Part shown: positions 28,832 through 36,564 of the stretch, piece by piece
Position numbering within the stretch: position 1 is the first letter of the stretch
How the letters are laid out: each line of letters opens with the position of its first letter
Notes under the pieces: generated by a model
Told to the model about the DNA's origin: nothing
The model's database searches: none
The model's input: the letters and a program-made list of their open reading frames with translations, nothing else
NCBI GenBank assembly: GCA_934617065.1
Contig: CAKTTY010000004.1
Coordinates: 1-64,000 of the forward strand
Length of the DNA: 64,000 nt
From: an uncultured Eggerthellaceae bacterium
Lineage (GTDB): Bacteria; Actinomycetota; Coriobacteriia; Coriobacteriales; Eggerthellaceae
Reading direction: 5' to 3'
Made by a program: the position numbers and the translations under genes

Positions 28832-28881
28832 TCAGAAACAAAAAATCCGCCTTGGTTGCAACTTTTTTGCGATTAGGGATT
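28832..28881 (-). repeat. Dispersed intergenic repeat, copy 2
   Basis: Inverted copy of the element at 80-128: the 26-base core (28856-28881) is identical to that of copy 1, and the T-rich tail lies at 28832-28850 when read on the minus strand. Confidence 0.7.
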
Positions 28882-28972
28882 GTTGCAAGCTCCTCAATCG
28901 CGGATTGCTGCCCAAAAAAGCGGCGAAAATGGCTGTGTAGAGGCTTATTGCTGCGTTGTCAGGGTGGAAGGG

Positions 28973-29021
28973 AATCCCCAATCGCAAAAAAGTTGCAAGA
29001 AAGTCGGGATTTTTGTTTTCG
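28973..29021 (+). repeat. Dispersed intergenic repeat, copy 3
   Basis: Direct copy of the element at 80-128, with one change in the 26-base core (28973-28998) and a TTTTTGTTTTCG tail. It lies only 91 bases from the inverted copy, so the two could pair in a transcript. Confidence 0.7.
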
Positions 29022-29333
29022 CAACGGGTTGAGTAGCGCAACGGGACAGATTCGGCGAAAAACGTGCGAGGCCAGTGACGGCAATGGGTCGGATCTATGG
29101 AAAGGTGCGGGGTTGCGACGGTGGTGGAGCGGATCACGCGAAGCGAAGGCAGCAGGGAAAATCCCGTGAAAAAGGGATGAAGGGGAGCGGCAGCTCGGCA
29201 TTGTCGTTGCGTTTTGCGACAGTTGCGTTTGCTGCGAGCTATGAGCAGGATTTCTGAGTCAACGGCAAAGGGTTTGCGACTTTGAGGCGATCAATTGGAT
29301 GCGTCTAAAATAATTTCAAATAGGGTCTTGTGC

Positions 29334-29362
29334 TCAGTTTTGATTGCTAGTAAACTATCGCA
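29334..29362 (+). promoter_or_regulatory. Promoter of second tRNA-Asp
   Basis: TTGTGC, 17 bases, TAAACT upstream of the second tRNA-Asp. It resembles the first copy's promoter in layout but not closely in sequence. Confidence 0.55.
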
Positions 29363-29377
29363 AGTCGCTTAAGACAT

Positions 29378-29454
<77 letters not shown>

Positions 29455-29464
29455 CTTTGCATGT

Positions 29465-29492
29465 AAGGCTTGCCGCAAGGCAAGCCTTTTTT
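29465..29492 (+). terminator. Terminator of tRNA-Asp 2
   Basis: Stem AAGGCTTGCC / GGCAAGCCTT with loop GCAA and a T-run. Confidence 0.88.
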
Positions 29493-29660
29493 GCTTTCTG
29501 GCTGCTGGTATTCGACCGGCTAAAGAACATGTCTCTAGTTAAGTCCAATCCCCACGTTGGCATGTTTCTTATCGTTTCTTGCATGGTGTATAGTAAGCAA
29601 GTTCGACTTTAAATTGCGTATGGCAAATGTTGCAATCGATACCAGGAGGGTGGAAACGCG

Positions 29661-30350
29661 ATGGGCGATTCTCGTCAGACGAAGCCAGTAGAAATTGCTG
29701 CGTTCGACTTCGACGGTACCTGCATATCGGGCAATTCTCCAGTTATCTTGGTGAGCCATCTGGTTCGAAAGGGCCTCTTGGGAAAGGGCACCCTTTTGCG
29801 CATTCTTTGCTGGGGTGCTGCCTACAAGCTCCGTCTGCCGCAGAATGAAAGCTGGGTTCGCGGTGCAGTGTTCTCCGCCTTTGAGGGTAAGAAGAAGGAA
29901 GAAGTCGACGAATACCTGCGTGACTTTTACGATAGCCACCTGGAAAAAATCTTCCGCGTTCAGGCTAACGAAGTAATTGAGGAACATCGCGCTGCAGGTC
30001 GTGAGGTGTGGGCGGTAACGGCAACGTTTGAGCCCCTTATCCAGCAGGCAATGACGAAACATGGCTATACACAGGCGTTTTCCACCCGAATGAAAACCGA
30101 TTCCGATGGCCGCTATACGCGTGAAGTGGAAGGCTTGCCGGTGGAGGGAAGCCAGAAGCTCGAGGTTCTTACCCGTGAGGCCAATGCCCGATTTGGGGAA
30201 GGGAATTGGGTCCTAACCCATGCTTATGGTGACCATCATTCCGATCGAACCCTGCTCGCCGCAGCCGAGCACCCTTTTGCGGTTACTCCCGATAGGCCCC
30301 TGCGTCGCACTGCGCACAATCGGAACTGGCCCATTTTGAACTGGCGTTAG
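29661..30350 (+). CDS. HAD-IB family phosphatase (SerB-like)
   Basis: Haloacid-dehalogenase hydrolase of 229 aa. Motif I is AAFDFDGTCISGNS near residue 13, with both Asp residues; motif II is probably VWAVTATFEPL; motif III/IV lies around HAYGDHHSDRTLL. The arrangement fits subfamily IB, which contains phosphoserine phosphatase and related small-molecule or lipid-phosphate phosphatases; the real substrate is unknown. AGGAGG lies well spaced before the ATG. It stands alone between tRNA-Asp and the next gene. Confidence 0.82.
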   Translation: MGDSRQTKPVEIAAFDFDGTCISGNSPVILVSHLVRKGLLGKGTLLRILCWGAAYKLRLPQNESWVRGAVFSAFEGKKKEEVDEYLRDFYDSHLEKIFRVQANEVIEEHRAAGREVWAVTATFEPLIQQAMTKHGYTQAFSTRMKTDSDGRYTREVEGLPVEGSQKLEVLTREANARFGEGNWVLTHAYGDHHSDRTLLAAAEHPFAVTPDRPLRRTAHNRNWPILNWR

Positions 30351-30503
30351 GCCTTCTCGCTTTTGCCAAATTGCATAAGTGCCCTGTGCGTCGTTTTTGC
30401 AGTTTCATCGAGTATTGCGACTGCGGCAACGTTGGCTTAACGCTTTGTAACAGAGTCTGGTCCGCCGTTCACCCTATGGGAATTTGACGGATAATGGGTT
30501 TGT

Positions 30504-30534
30504 TTGAGCCGCACTCATGGGGGCGGCATACAAT
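30504..30534 (+). promoter_or_regulatory. Possible promoter of the 30.6 kb operon
   Basis: TTGAGC (30504-30509) and TACAAT (30529-30534) with 19-base spacing, slightly long. A hairpin GCGTGCTC / GAGCACGC (30563-30591) lies between it and the next start codon. Confidence 0.4.
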
Positions 30535-30561
30535 TAAGTGCGATTAACGAACTCACATATC

Positions 30562-30592
30562 AGCGTGCTCCCCTTGGCCGGCTGAGCACGCT
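30562..30592 (+). promoter_or_regulatory. Leader hairpin before the AAA-like gene
   Basis: Nine-base arms AGCGTGCTC and GAGCACGCT enclose a 13-base loop, 36 bases before the start codon at 30629. No T-run follows, so it is probably not a terminator; it could affect mRNA stability or translation. Confidence 0.4.
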
Positions 30593-30628
30593 TGCAACTA
30601 TTGTTACCTGCCAAGGAGGTGCACCAGG

Positions 30629-32191
30629 ATGAGTGAAGATACCGCAAGTGGCCAAGTTCCCTTCCAGGACAGTCGCTCCAATTCTTCTCAGGCATACCTT
30701 AAGCGTGCCGCTTCCGCGGTTGCGGAAGGGGATAGCGTTCTTGGTATCCATCTATATCTTGCTGCTTATGAGCGCGCATTGCGCGAAAGCATTATGCCGG
30801 GCGAAGAAGTGCTTGAAGGCATGAGCAAGGCATGGGATTTGGCTATCAAAACCAAGCAACGTTCCCTTGCTGAATATATCTTTGAAAAACTCGAGCCTTA
30901 TTGGGACAGCAATGAGGTTTCCCGACATGCCGACGAACTTCAGCGTTTGGCTTTCGACAAGCTCGAAGAATACGGCTTCGATCGTGACGCCATTGAAGGC
31001 ATGGCCGACATGGTAAATCAGGATCTTATGGATGCTGCACCCGATATGCTGTGTCGCTTTGAGAAAAGCGCCCCCGCTTCGACACCGGCTTCGGCTCCTG
31101 CTGAAGCTCCTCAGGCTGCTGCGGGTTCTGCGCAGAATGCTTCAGGTTCGGCGGAAGCCAACCAGTCTTCGGCGGACGCCAATCGTGAGCAGGCCGTGAA
31201 AGACCTCACCTCGCTCATCTTCGGCCAGACCTCCGAGGCGAAAGCTGAGCCTGCGGTGCCCGAGCAGCGCTTCGACTATCGATCGCTGGTTGGATTTGGC
31301 AATGCTATCGCAACTATGGGAGAGTTGGGCGTTGGTCGTTCACGTGACCCTGAGTTTGCGCGCTTCGTCGCCATGCTCAATGCCCGCCATGGCTTGCCTG
31401 GCATTCCTCGACTGGGCACCTTGCTGTTCCGCTGCCCCGCTCGCGAAGATTCCAACTACTTTATGGTTGCTACCGCTGGCGAATTGAATATGCCCGCAAT
31501 ACGTATGCGCCTTGATCAAAATGCGCAGGGCCAAGCGGTGCTGTGTGTAATGGCGTCAGCCGATTTCAAATCGCGCATCTCTGGTGTGCCGCGTGCCGGC
31601 TTCGAGTCGCCGACTGTGGTTATCCTCGAAGATTTCGATTTGTGGGATCTTCCCGATTTTGATCCGCAGCTTGCCGAGAATCCCGTGCAGGGCCTTCTCC
31701 AGATGCAGTTGTCCCGTGGTGCCCGTGAAGCTTTGGCTCTTATCCAGACAGCCCTTGAAAGCCCCGAGGCAACGGTGCTCATTTCCGCATCTGAGCCAAG
31801 CGATATCGATCCGTTTTTCTGGGAACTTATCGGGTCTCAGTATCAGATCATTGATATCGAACTTCCCAGCGCACGTGAACGTCGTGAGATTTGGCGAGAA
31901 GTCCAGGCGCAACATCCTTCTACTCGAGGCTTGGATGCTGCTCGTATGGTGGAGCTCTCTCGTGGTCTTTCCCGTTTTGAGATCCTTGCCATTGCAAGCG
32001 AGGCGGTCGAGGAGGCTTATCGGAAGAGCATTGCCGAAAATCGCTTCTGCGCAGTTGAGACCGGCGCGATGGTTTCGCGTTTGGCGAACTTCCAGCCATT
32101 GGATTCTGCGGAGTATCGCTGCATGGAGGATATGGCGGTTGAAGAGCTGCGCCGGAGTACTTCCGATTTCGACGATCTGCTGGAGGGCTAA
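30629..32191 (+). CDS. AAA-like protein lacking a Walker A motif
   Basis: Uncharacterised 520-aa protein with AAGGAGGTG before its ATG. Residues 1 to about 145 are helical and may include TPR-like pairs (YLKRAASAVAEGDSVLGIHLYLAAYERAL). A Ser/Ala/Glu-rich linker (about 150-195) follows. The C-terminal part has the look of an AAA+ ATPase: a Walker-B-like VVILEDFDLWDLP, a sensor-like ATVLISASEPSDI, and a helical lid (RGLSRFEILAIASEAVEEAYRKS). However, no GxxGxGK[ST] is present where Walker A should be, so it is probably a pseudo-ATPase. The Rrf2 gene starts 6 bases after its stop. Confidence 0.65.
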   Translation: MSEDTASGQVPFQDSRSNSSQAYLKRAASAVAEGDSVLGIHLYLAAYERALRESIMPGEEVLEGMSKAWDLAIKTKQRSLAEYIFEKLEPYWDSNEVSRHADELQRLAFDKLEEYGFDRDAIEGMADMVNQDLMDAAPDMLCRFEKSAPASTPASAPAEAPQAAAGSAQNASGSAEANQSSADANREQAVKDLTSLIFGQTSEAKAEPAVPEQRFDYRSLVGFGNAIATMGELGVGRSRDPEFARFVAMLNARHGLPGIPRLGTLLFRCPAREDSNYFMVATAGELNMPAIRMRLDQNAQGQAVLCVMASADFKSRISGVPRAGFESPTVVILEDFDLWDLPDFDPQLAENPVQGLLQMQLSRGAREALALIQTALESPEATVLISASEPSDIDPFFWELIGSQYQIIDIELPSARERREIWREVQAQHPSTRGLDAARMVELSRGLSRFEILAIASEAVEEAYRKSIAENRFCAVETGAMVSRLANFQPLDSAEYRCMEDMAVEELRRSTSDFDDLLEG

Positions 32192-32197
32192 CGGCTA

Positions 32198-32659
32198 ATG
32201 AGCATTACGCGTCGTTGCGACTATGCATGTCGCATCATTCGCGCCGCTTATCGTAGCGGCGACACGTATATCTCCATCGCGGAGGTGGCTGAACAGGAAA
32301 GCATTCCCTATTCTTTTGCTCGCAGCATTCAGCACGAATTGGTGAAGGCGGGCCTGCTGAAAACCATTCGCGGCGTGAAAGGCGGCCTTGCTCTGGCGTG
32401 CGACCCCTCGAAAACCACTGTGCTTGATGTTCTCGAAGGGGTAAATGGCGGCATAAGCATAGCTGATTGCACGTGCGCTGATTACCCGTGCGTCCATAAG
32501 GATTGCTGTTCGTTCAATGCCTTGTGGTGTGCGTCGAATGCGTTGATAAGTCATCTTTTTGCTTCCGTTACCTTGGAGGGACTTTTTACCCAAGGCGCAA
32601 ACCATCCTGCTATTCAGGCGGCATTTGCTTCATGTGAAAATGCGCCGGTTGCCGAGTAG
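32198..32659 (+). CDS. Rrf2-family transcriptional regulator
   Basis: Winged-helix regulator of 153 aa. The HTH is in YISIAEVAEQESIPYSFARSIQHELVKAGLLKTIRG, followed by the Rrf2 wing GVKGGLALACDPSKTTVLDVLEGVNGG. Cysteines in CTCADYPCVHKDCCSF occupy the region where IscR, NsrR and RirA bind Fe-S clusters, though the spacing differs, so redox or NO sensing is plausible. It has GGAGG before the ATG, lies 6 bases after the AAA-like gene and is followed by the glycosylase gene 1 base later. Target unknown. Confidence 0.85.
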   Translation: MSITRRCDYACRIIRAAYRSGDTYISIAEVAEQESIPYSFARSIQHELVKAGLLKTIRGVKGGLALACDPSKTTVLDVLEGVNGGISIADCTCADYPCVHKDCCSFNALWCASNALISHLFASVTLEGLFTQGANHPAIQAAFASCENAPVAE

Positions 32660-32660
32660 C

Positions 32661-33548
32661 ATGGTTTCCCAAATTCCATCAACCTGTTCTGACGAGCTGA
32701 GCCCCGAAGAACAAGCTCTTGTCGTTAAAGTGTGGAACGAAGGCGCACGCCTATATCGCGATTTGCCTTGGCGCAACGTGGACGACCCCTATGCCGTTAT
32801 GGTTTCCGAGATCATGCTTCAGCAAACCCAGGTTGCACGTGTTGAAAAGTATTGGCAGCGTTTTATGGCGTTGTTTCCGACCCTGGATGCATTGGCAAGC
32901 GCCGAGACATCTCTTGTTTTGGAAATGTGGCAAGGGCTTGGGTACAACCGCCGTGCATTGGCGTTGAAGCGTACGGCGGAAATATGCTCACGTGAATTCA
33001 ATGGGCTGCTCCCCGAGTCTTCGGAAGAGCTGCTGGCACTTCCTGGCATCGGAAAGGCTACGGCGGGAGGCATCATGGCGTTCGCCTACCAGAAGCCCTC
33101 AATGTATTTGGAGACAAACGTGCGCACGGTGTTCATCCACGAATTGTTTCCGGGGCGCGAAAAGGTTTCCGATAAAGAATTGGAGCCTTTGGTGTGGCGT
33201 ACGTGCTCCACGACAGACCCTCGCGGTTGGTATTACGCCCTGCTCGATTATGGCAACTACTTGAAATCAACGATGCCCAACCCCTCTCGACGGTCGAAGC
33301 ACCATACGAAGCAATCGAAATTTGAAGGGTCGCGGCGACAGAAACGGGCGGAATTGGTTCGTTTCGTTCTTGCCCAACGCGAAGCAGGTTTCCGCGAGCT
33401 TGTTTCCGCTCTTTCCGCCTTCGAAAAGAAACAGGGCAGGGAAGCACCTGAAGAAGACCTGGTCCGCTCTATTGCGAACGATTTGGTTGCCGAGGGATTC
33501 TTCTCCCAGGAAGGCAAAGGGGAGAATGCTCGGTACTTTGCTGATTAA
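32661..33548 (+). CDS. MutY/Nth-like DNA glycosylase without Fe-S cluster
   Basis: HhH-GPD superfamily glycosylase of 295 aa. MutY-like blocks are LPWRNVDDPYAVMVSEIMLQQTQVARV and the hairpin LPGIGKATAGGIMAFA, with Ala where endonuclease III has its lyase Lys. The catalytic Asp expected after the hairpin is replaced by Glu in YLETNVRTVFIHE (near residue 150). The four Cys of the C-terminal Fe-S cluster are absent; instead there is NPSRRSKHHTKQSKFEG. This matches a divergent Fe-S-free branch annotated as adenine glycosylase or endonuclease III in anaerobes. The C-terminus looks like a winged helix rather than MutY's Nudix-like 8-oxoG domain. Base specificity is unknown. Begins 1 base after the Rrf2 gene stop. 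Confidence 0.75.
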   Translation: MVSQIPSTCSDELSPEEQALVVKVWNEGARLYRDLPWRNVDDPYAVMVSEIMLQQTQVARVEKYWQRFMALFPTLDALASAETSLVLEMWQGLGYNRRALALKRTAEICSREFNGLLPESSEELLALPGIGKATAGGIMAFAYQKPSMYLETNVRTVFIHELFPGREKVSDKELEPLVWRTCSTTDPRGWYYALLDYGNYLKSTMPNPSRRSKHHTKQSKFEGSRRQKRAELVRFVLAQREAGFRELVSALSAFEKKQGREAPEEDLVRSIANDLVAEGFFSQEGKGENARYFAD

Positions 33549-33635
33549 GGTTTGCTAGAACAGTGAGCCAGGCAATCGCGTGCGCAAGCATGAGGAAAGT
33601 GCTCGGTACTTTGCCGCTCAGGGTTTGCTAGAGCA
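33527..33635 (+). repeat. Imperfect direct repeat at the glycosylase 3' end
   Basis: A 36-base unit starting TGCTCGGTACTTTGC occurs at 33527-33562, spanning the stop codon, and again at 33600-33635, 73 bases downstream, with 31 of 36 identical. It looks like a decayed tandem duplication of the gene end. Confidence 0.65.
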
Positions 33636-33691
33636 TTGCGTAGCGTCAGCTTCATGGTGGGGTCGAAGCAAAGTCTCTTGACGTTACAAGC

Positions 33692-33777
33692 AAAGCGCCC
33701 GCTGCCGTTTTGAACCGCCTCCCATTTTTTGGATATGAGAAATGGGAGGCGGTTCGTTTGGAGGCAGCGGGCGCTTT
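33692..33777. repeat. Nested double inverted repeat between glycosylase and pheA
   Basis: Outer perfect arms of 15 bases (33692-33706 / 33763-33777, AAAGCGCCCGCTGCC) enclose inner perfect arms of 16 bases (33712-33727 / 33740-33755, GAACCGCCTCCCATTT). The whole folds into a long interrupted hairpin between convergent genes and probably acts as a bidirectional transcription barrier, though neither side has a strong T-run. Confidence 0.7.
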
Positions 33778-33797
33778 TGATTGCGATAGGGTGGGTT

Positions 33798-34643
33798 TTA
33801 CTCGGCGGGATAGGATCCAAGCACTTTAACTTCGCGGAGCTTCAGGCGGAGGCAATCGAGCGCGGTTTTGATGGCGGGATTGGCCGGCGTGCCTTCGATA
33901 TCGATGAAGAAGAGGTAATCTCCCAGCCCTTGTTTGGTGGGACGGCTCTGGATCATGGTCAAGTTTACGTTGGCGTAGTTCAGTTCGGAGAGGATCATCA
34001 GCAGGGAGCCAGGCTTATCGGCGTTCAGCGAAAGAGCCAGCGTGGTTTTCATGTTGTCGCTCTCGAGTACTGGTTCGTGGCCTTGGCGGGCAATGAGCAC
34101 GAAGCGCGTCTGGTTGCCGTAATGATCTTCAATGCCTTCTTCGGCAATGGTGCAGTCGAACAACTGTCCTGCAAATTTGCTGGAAATACCTGCCACCGTT
34201 TTGTCTTGGGCAGCCTTGCGCGCACCTTCTGCGGTGGACGAAACCGCCAAGCGCGGCACGGAGGGAAAGTGGGCATCGAGCCAGCGACGGCATTGCGCTA
34301 AAGCTTGCGGGTGGCTGGCGATGGTGGTTATCTCATCAAGGGAGGATTCCGGATTCACCATGAGGCAGTGGTGGATGTTAAGCACAGTCGAACCCATGAT
34401 GCTCACACCGCCCTTGAATGCCAAGGTGTCGAGCGTGGCGGTAACCACGCCTTCAAGTGAGTTTTCAATCGGCATAACTCCGAATTCGCAACGACCGCGA
34501 TCAACCGCTTCGTGGACTTCGTTAAAGGAAGGACACTCCACGAATTCGGGGTTTTCGCAGCCCATCTTCTTTGCAAAAAGACGGGCAGCCTCATCGGAGT
34601 AGGTTCCTTGCGGTCCGAGGTAGGCGATGGTTGCGTTGCTCAT
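33798..34643 (-). CDS. pheA: Prephenate dehydratase
   Basis: Converts prephenate to phenylpyruvate in phenylalanine synthesis. The catalytic domain begins IAYLGPQGTYSDEAARLF and contains EFGVMPIENSLEGVVTATLD and ISSKFAGQLFDC. A C-terminal ACT domain with NADKPGSLLMILSELNYANVNLTMIQSRPTK binds phenylalanine for feedback inhibition. Length 281 aa is typical of the monofunctional enzyme without chorismate mutase. It starts on the minus strand behind AGAAAGGACG and lies convergent to the glycosylase gene. Confidence 0.95.
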   Translation of the reverse strand: MSNATIAYLGPQGTYSDEAARLFAKKMGCENPEFVECPSFNEVHEAVDRGRCEFGVMPIENSLEGVVTATLDTLAFKGGVSIMGSTVLNIHHCLMVNPESSLDEITTIASHPQALAQCRRWLDAHFPSVPRLAVSSTAEGARKAAQDKTVAGISSKFAGQLFDCTIAEEGIEDHYGNQTRFVLIARQGHEPVLESDNMKTTLALSLNADKPGSLLMILSELNYANVNLTMIQSRPTKQGLGDYLFFIDIEGTPANPAIKTALDCLRLKLREVKVLGSYPAE

Positions 34644-35343
34644 AGAGCGTCCTTTCTGGGATAACGATAATTTGCCTATGATAACGCTTTAGTAAGAAAA
34701 CGCTGTGATGCTCGTACTTCTAGCCTTTGGATTTAATACCGCCTTAACAGGGCGGTGGTGTTGTTCTGGCAGTCTGCGTGGGCGTTGTTGTCGGTGGTGG
34801 GCTCGATTGCCTATTGCGACCGGTAGGGAGGTATTGAAATTGTTGTCTCAATCCAGGCGTAGACAAACATGTTGCCTATGTAAAAGCAAGGCATTGTTGC
34901 TAAGAGCTTCCAGTTCTGAAGGGGGATGCACCAGCGCGGCTATAAGGCGGGATTTTCGTCAAAATGCCGATGGATAAAAAATAAATTCTGGGTAGCAAAG
35001 AAAAACTACCTATCCAAAAAACGGATAGGACGAACATCGAAATATGTCCATTTTTTGAAGACCCTGCGGTAATTGCCGAGCAATAATTCAGTTCAAACTC
35101 GCTTTGTTTAAAGAATAGAACGGTCAAAATACTCGATATGACCTAAAACAGCTAAGGAATCATTTTTAATCGCCGAAAAGTGGAGAAATAATGTGTTACT
35201 CGAAAATAAGGCAGTAACATTTTCTGACCATTGGCGGGAATTACTCGATATTCGGCAATTAACCAGTCTTTTTTGGGAACAAATCAACGAGAATATGCAT
35301 CAGAAGTTTTGTAGGACAAAGACACCCTTAAGGAGGTGTGCAC
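34644..35343. other. 700-base leader upstream of the hydrogenase operon
   Basis: No credible protein gene. The right half (about 34960-35330) is much richer in A and T than the rest of the window. It contains three TACTCGA motifs (35130, 35197, 35242) and a few short inverted repeats such as ACCGCC-TTAACA-GGGCGGT (34739). The left edge holds the pheA promoter. A regulatory region for the hydrogenase, or a long untranslated leader, is the likely role. No FNR box of the TTGAT-N4-ATCAA form was seen. Confidence 0.5.
35130..35250 (+). promoter_or_regulatory. Repeated TACTCGA motifs before hydrogenase
   Basis: TACTCGATAT at 35130-35139, TACTCGAAAA at 35197-35206 and TACTCGATAT at 35242-35251. The spacings of 67 and 45 bases are not multiples of a helical turn in an obvious way. 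They may be binding sites for an unknown regulator of the operon. Confidence 0.4.
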
Positions 35344-36561
35344 ATGGTAACAGAGGCTATTAGTCCGGAGTTTCTGAGCAAGCTCGAGGCACGCGGTGTT
35401 TCTCGTCGTAGCTTCATGAAGCTCTGTGGCTCTCTTGCCGTAGCTGCAGGCTTGTCTGAGCTGGCAGCACCTCGTGTCGCTCGCGCGATCGAGGATTCCG
35501 TTATCGGCGCAGAATCTGGCGGCCTGTATCCCGCAATCTGGATCGAGGGCGCTTCTTGCACTGGTTGTACGGAGTCGTTCGCACAGGTAGATGCCCCTGA
35601 TCCCGCAACCGTAGTGTTGGAAATGGTTTCCCTTAACTATTGTGAGACCCTTTCCGCTGCTGCAGGTTGGTCCATGGAAGAAGCAAAGGCACAGACGATC
35701 GAGGCCGGAAACTACATCCTCATTTATGAAGGTGCAGTTCTGGAAGGTTGGAACGGCGAGGCGCTGCGTGTTGCCAATGAGCCCGGTACCGACCACTTGG
35801 TCCATGCCGCAGAGAACGCAAATGCAGTTGTTGCTCTTGGTTCTTGCGCAGTAAACGGTGGCTGGATGGGTGCAAACCCCAACTCCGCTGGTGCGCTGGG
35901 CGTTCAGCAGTACCTGAAGAAGCAGGGTATCGATACCCCGGTTATCAACATCCCCGGTTGCCCTGCTAACCCTGAATGGCTCGAGGCTGTTCTCGTAGAC
36001 GCAATCCTTGTTGGTAAGCTCCCTGAGCTCACCGCTGACAACAAGCCCAAGGTCATCTTCAACCAGACCATTCACGACAACTGCGAGCGTCGTGGTCACT
36101 TCGAGAATGGCGAATTCGTTTACGCATTCGGCACCGAAGAAGAAGCCAAGGGCTACTGCCTGTATCCCATGGGCTGCCGCGGTCCTCAGACCAAGGCTAA
36201 CTGCGGTGTTGTTCGTTGGAACCATCGTCGTTCTTGGTGTGTCGCATCTGGTGGTCCCTGCATCGGTTGCTGCACGGCCAACCCCAACGACCCCGGCGAG
36301 AACTGGGTTGAAACCAACACCCCCTTCCGCGCACGCTTCCGCGATCTGCGCATTGGCGGCCTGGTTGTTCAGCCTGAGGCAATTGCCTGGACGCTCACCG
36401 GCGTTGTGGCTGCCGCACTCGTTATCCACGGCTTTGGCATGAAGAAGATGGGCCGCACCGACGGTGGCGCAGACTTCGAGCCTATCCGCGAGTGGGATAA
36501 GAAGCATCCCAACGAGTCCATCGGCCAGTACGACGAAGAAGTTCTGAAGGGAGGCAAGTAA
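35344..36561 (+). CDS. hyaA: [NiFe] hydrogenase small subunit
   Basis: Electron-transfer subunit of a membrane-bound uptake hydrogenase. It has a Tat signal with twin arginines SRRSFMK (residues 20-26) and a hydrophobic stretch, so the complex faces outward. The proximal cluster begins GASCTGCTESFAQ; distal cluster ligands lie in GYCLYPMGCRGPQTKANCG, SWCVASGGPCIGCC and upstream. A C-terminal helix (AIAWTLTGVVAAALVIHGFG) anchors it in the membrane, as in group 1 enzymes. ATG 35344 follows a perfect AAGGAGGTG. Codon use in this and the next two genes is strongly biased, pointing to high expression. Length 405 aa. Confidence 0.95.
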   Translation: MVTEAISPEFLSKLEARGVSRRSFMKLCGSLAVAAGLSELAAPRVARAIEDSVIGAESGGLYPAIWIEGASCTGCTESFAQVDAPDPATVVLEMVSLNYCETLSAAAGWSMEEAKAQTIEAGNYILIYEGAVLEGWNGEALRVANEPGTDHLVHAAENANAVVALGSCAVNGGWMGANPNSAGALGVQQYLKKQGIDTPVINIPGCPANPEWLEAVLVDAILVGKLPELTADNKPKVIFNQTIHDNCERRGHFENGEFVYAFGTEEEAKGYCLYPMGCRGPQTKANCGVVRWNHRRSWCVASGGPCIGCCTANPNDPGENWVETNTPFRARFRDLRIGGLVVQPEAIAWTLTGVVAAALVIHGFGMKKMGRTDGGADFEPIREWDKKHPNESIGQYDEEVLKGGK

Positions 36562-36564
36562 CCT

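Larger units (their letters stand above)
28511..29377. other. Non-coding repeat-rich region between IS200 element and tRNA-Asp 2
   Basis: Almost 870 bases without a credible gene; short open frames here have no ribosome binding site and share only repeat-derived peptides. It contains an inverted repeat (28567-28583 / 28642-28658), two copies of the dispersed T-rich repeat (28832-28881 inverted, 28973-29021 direct) and the promoter of the second tRNA-Asp. It looks like an accumulation site for small elements. Confidence 0.55.

Noticed and set aside
28648-29169. Open frame of 173 codons in the repeat-rich gap
   Set aside because: It has no ribosome binding site, odd composition and overlaps two copies of the dispersed repeat; the repeated peptide stretches come from the DNA repeat.
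34644-35343. T-box or amino-acid leader for pheA in this gap
   Set aside because: pheA is read on the minus strand and its upstream side has no T-box consensus or run of Phe codons; only a short promoter-like stretch is seen.
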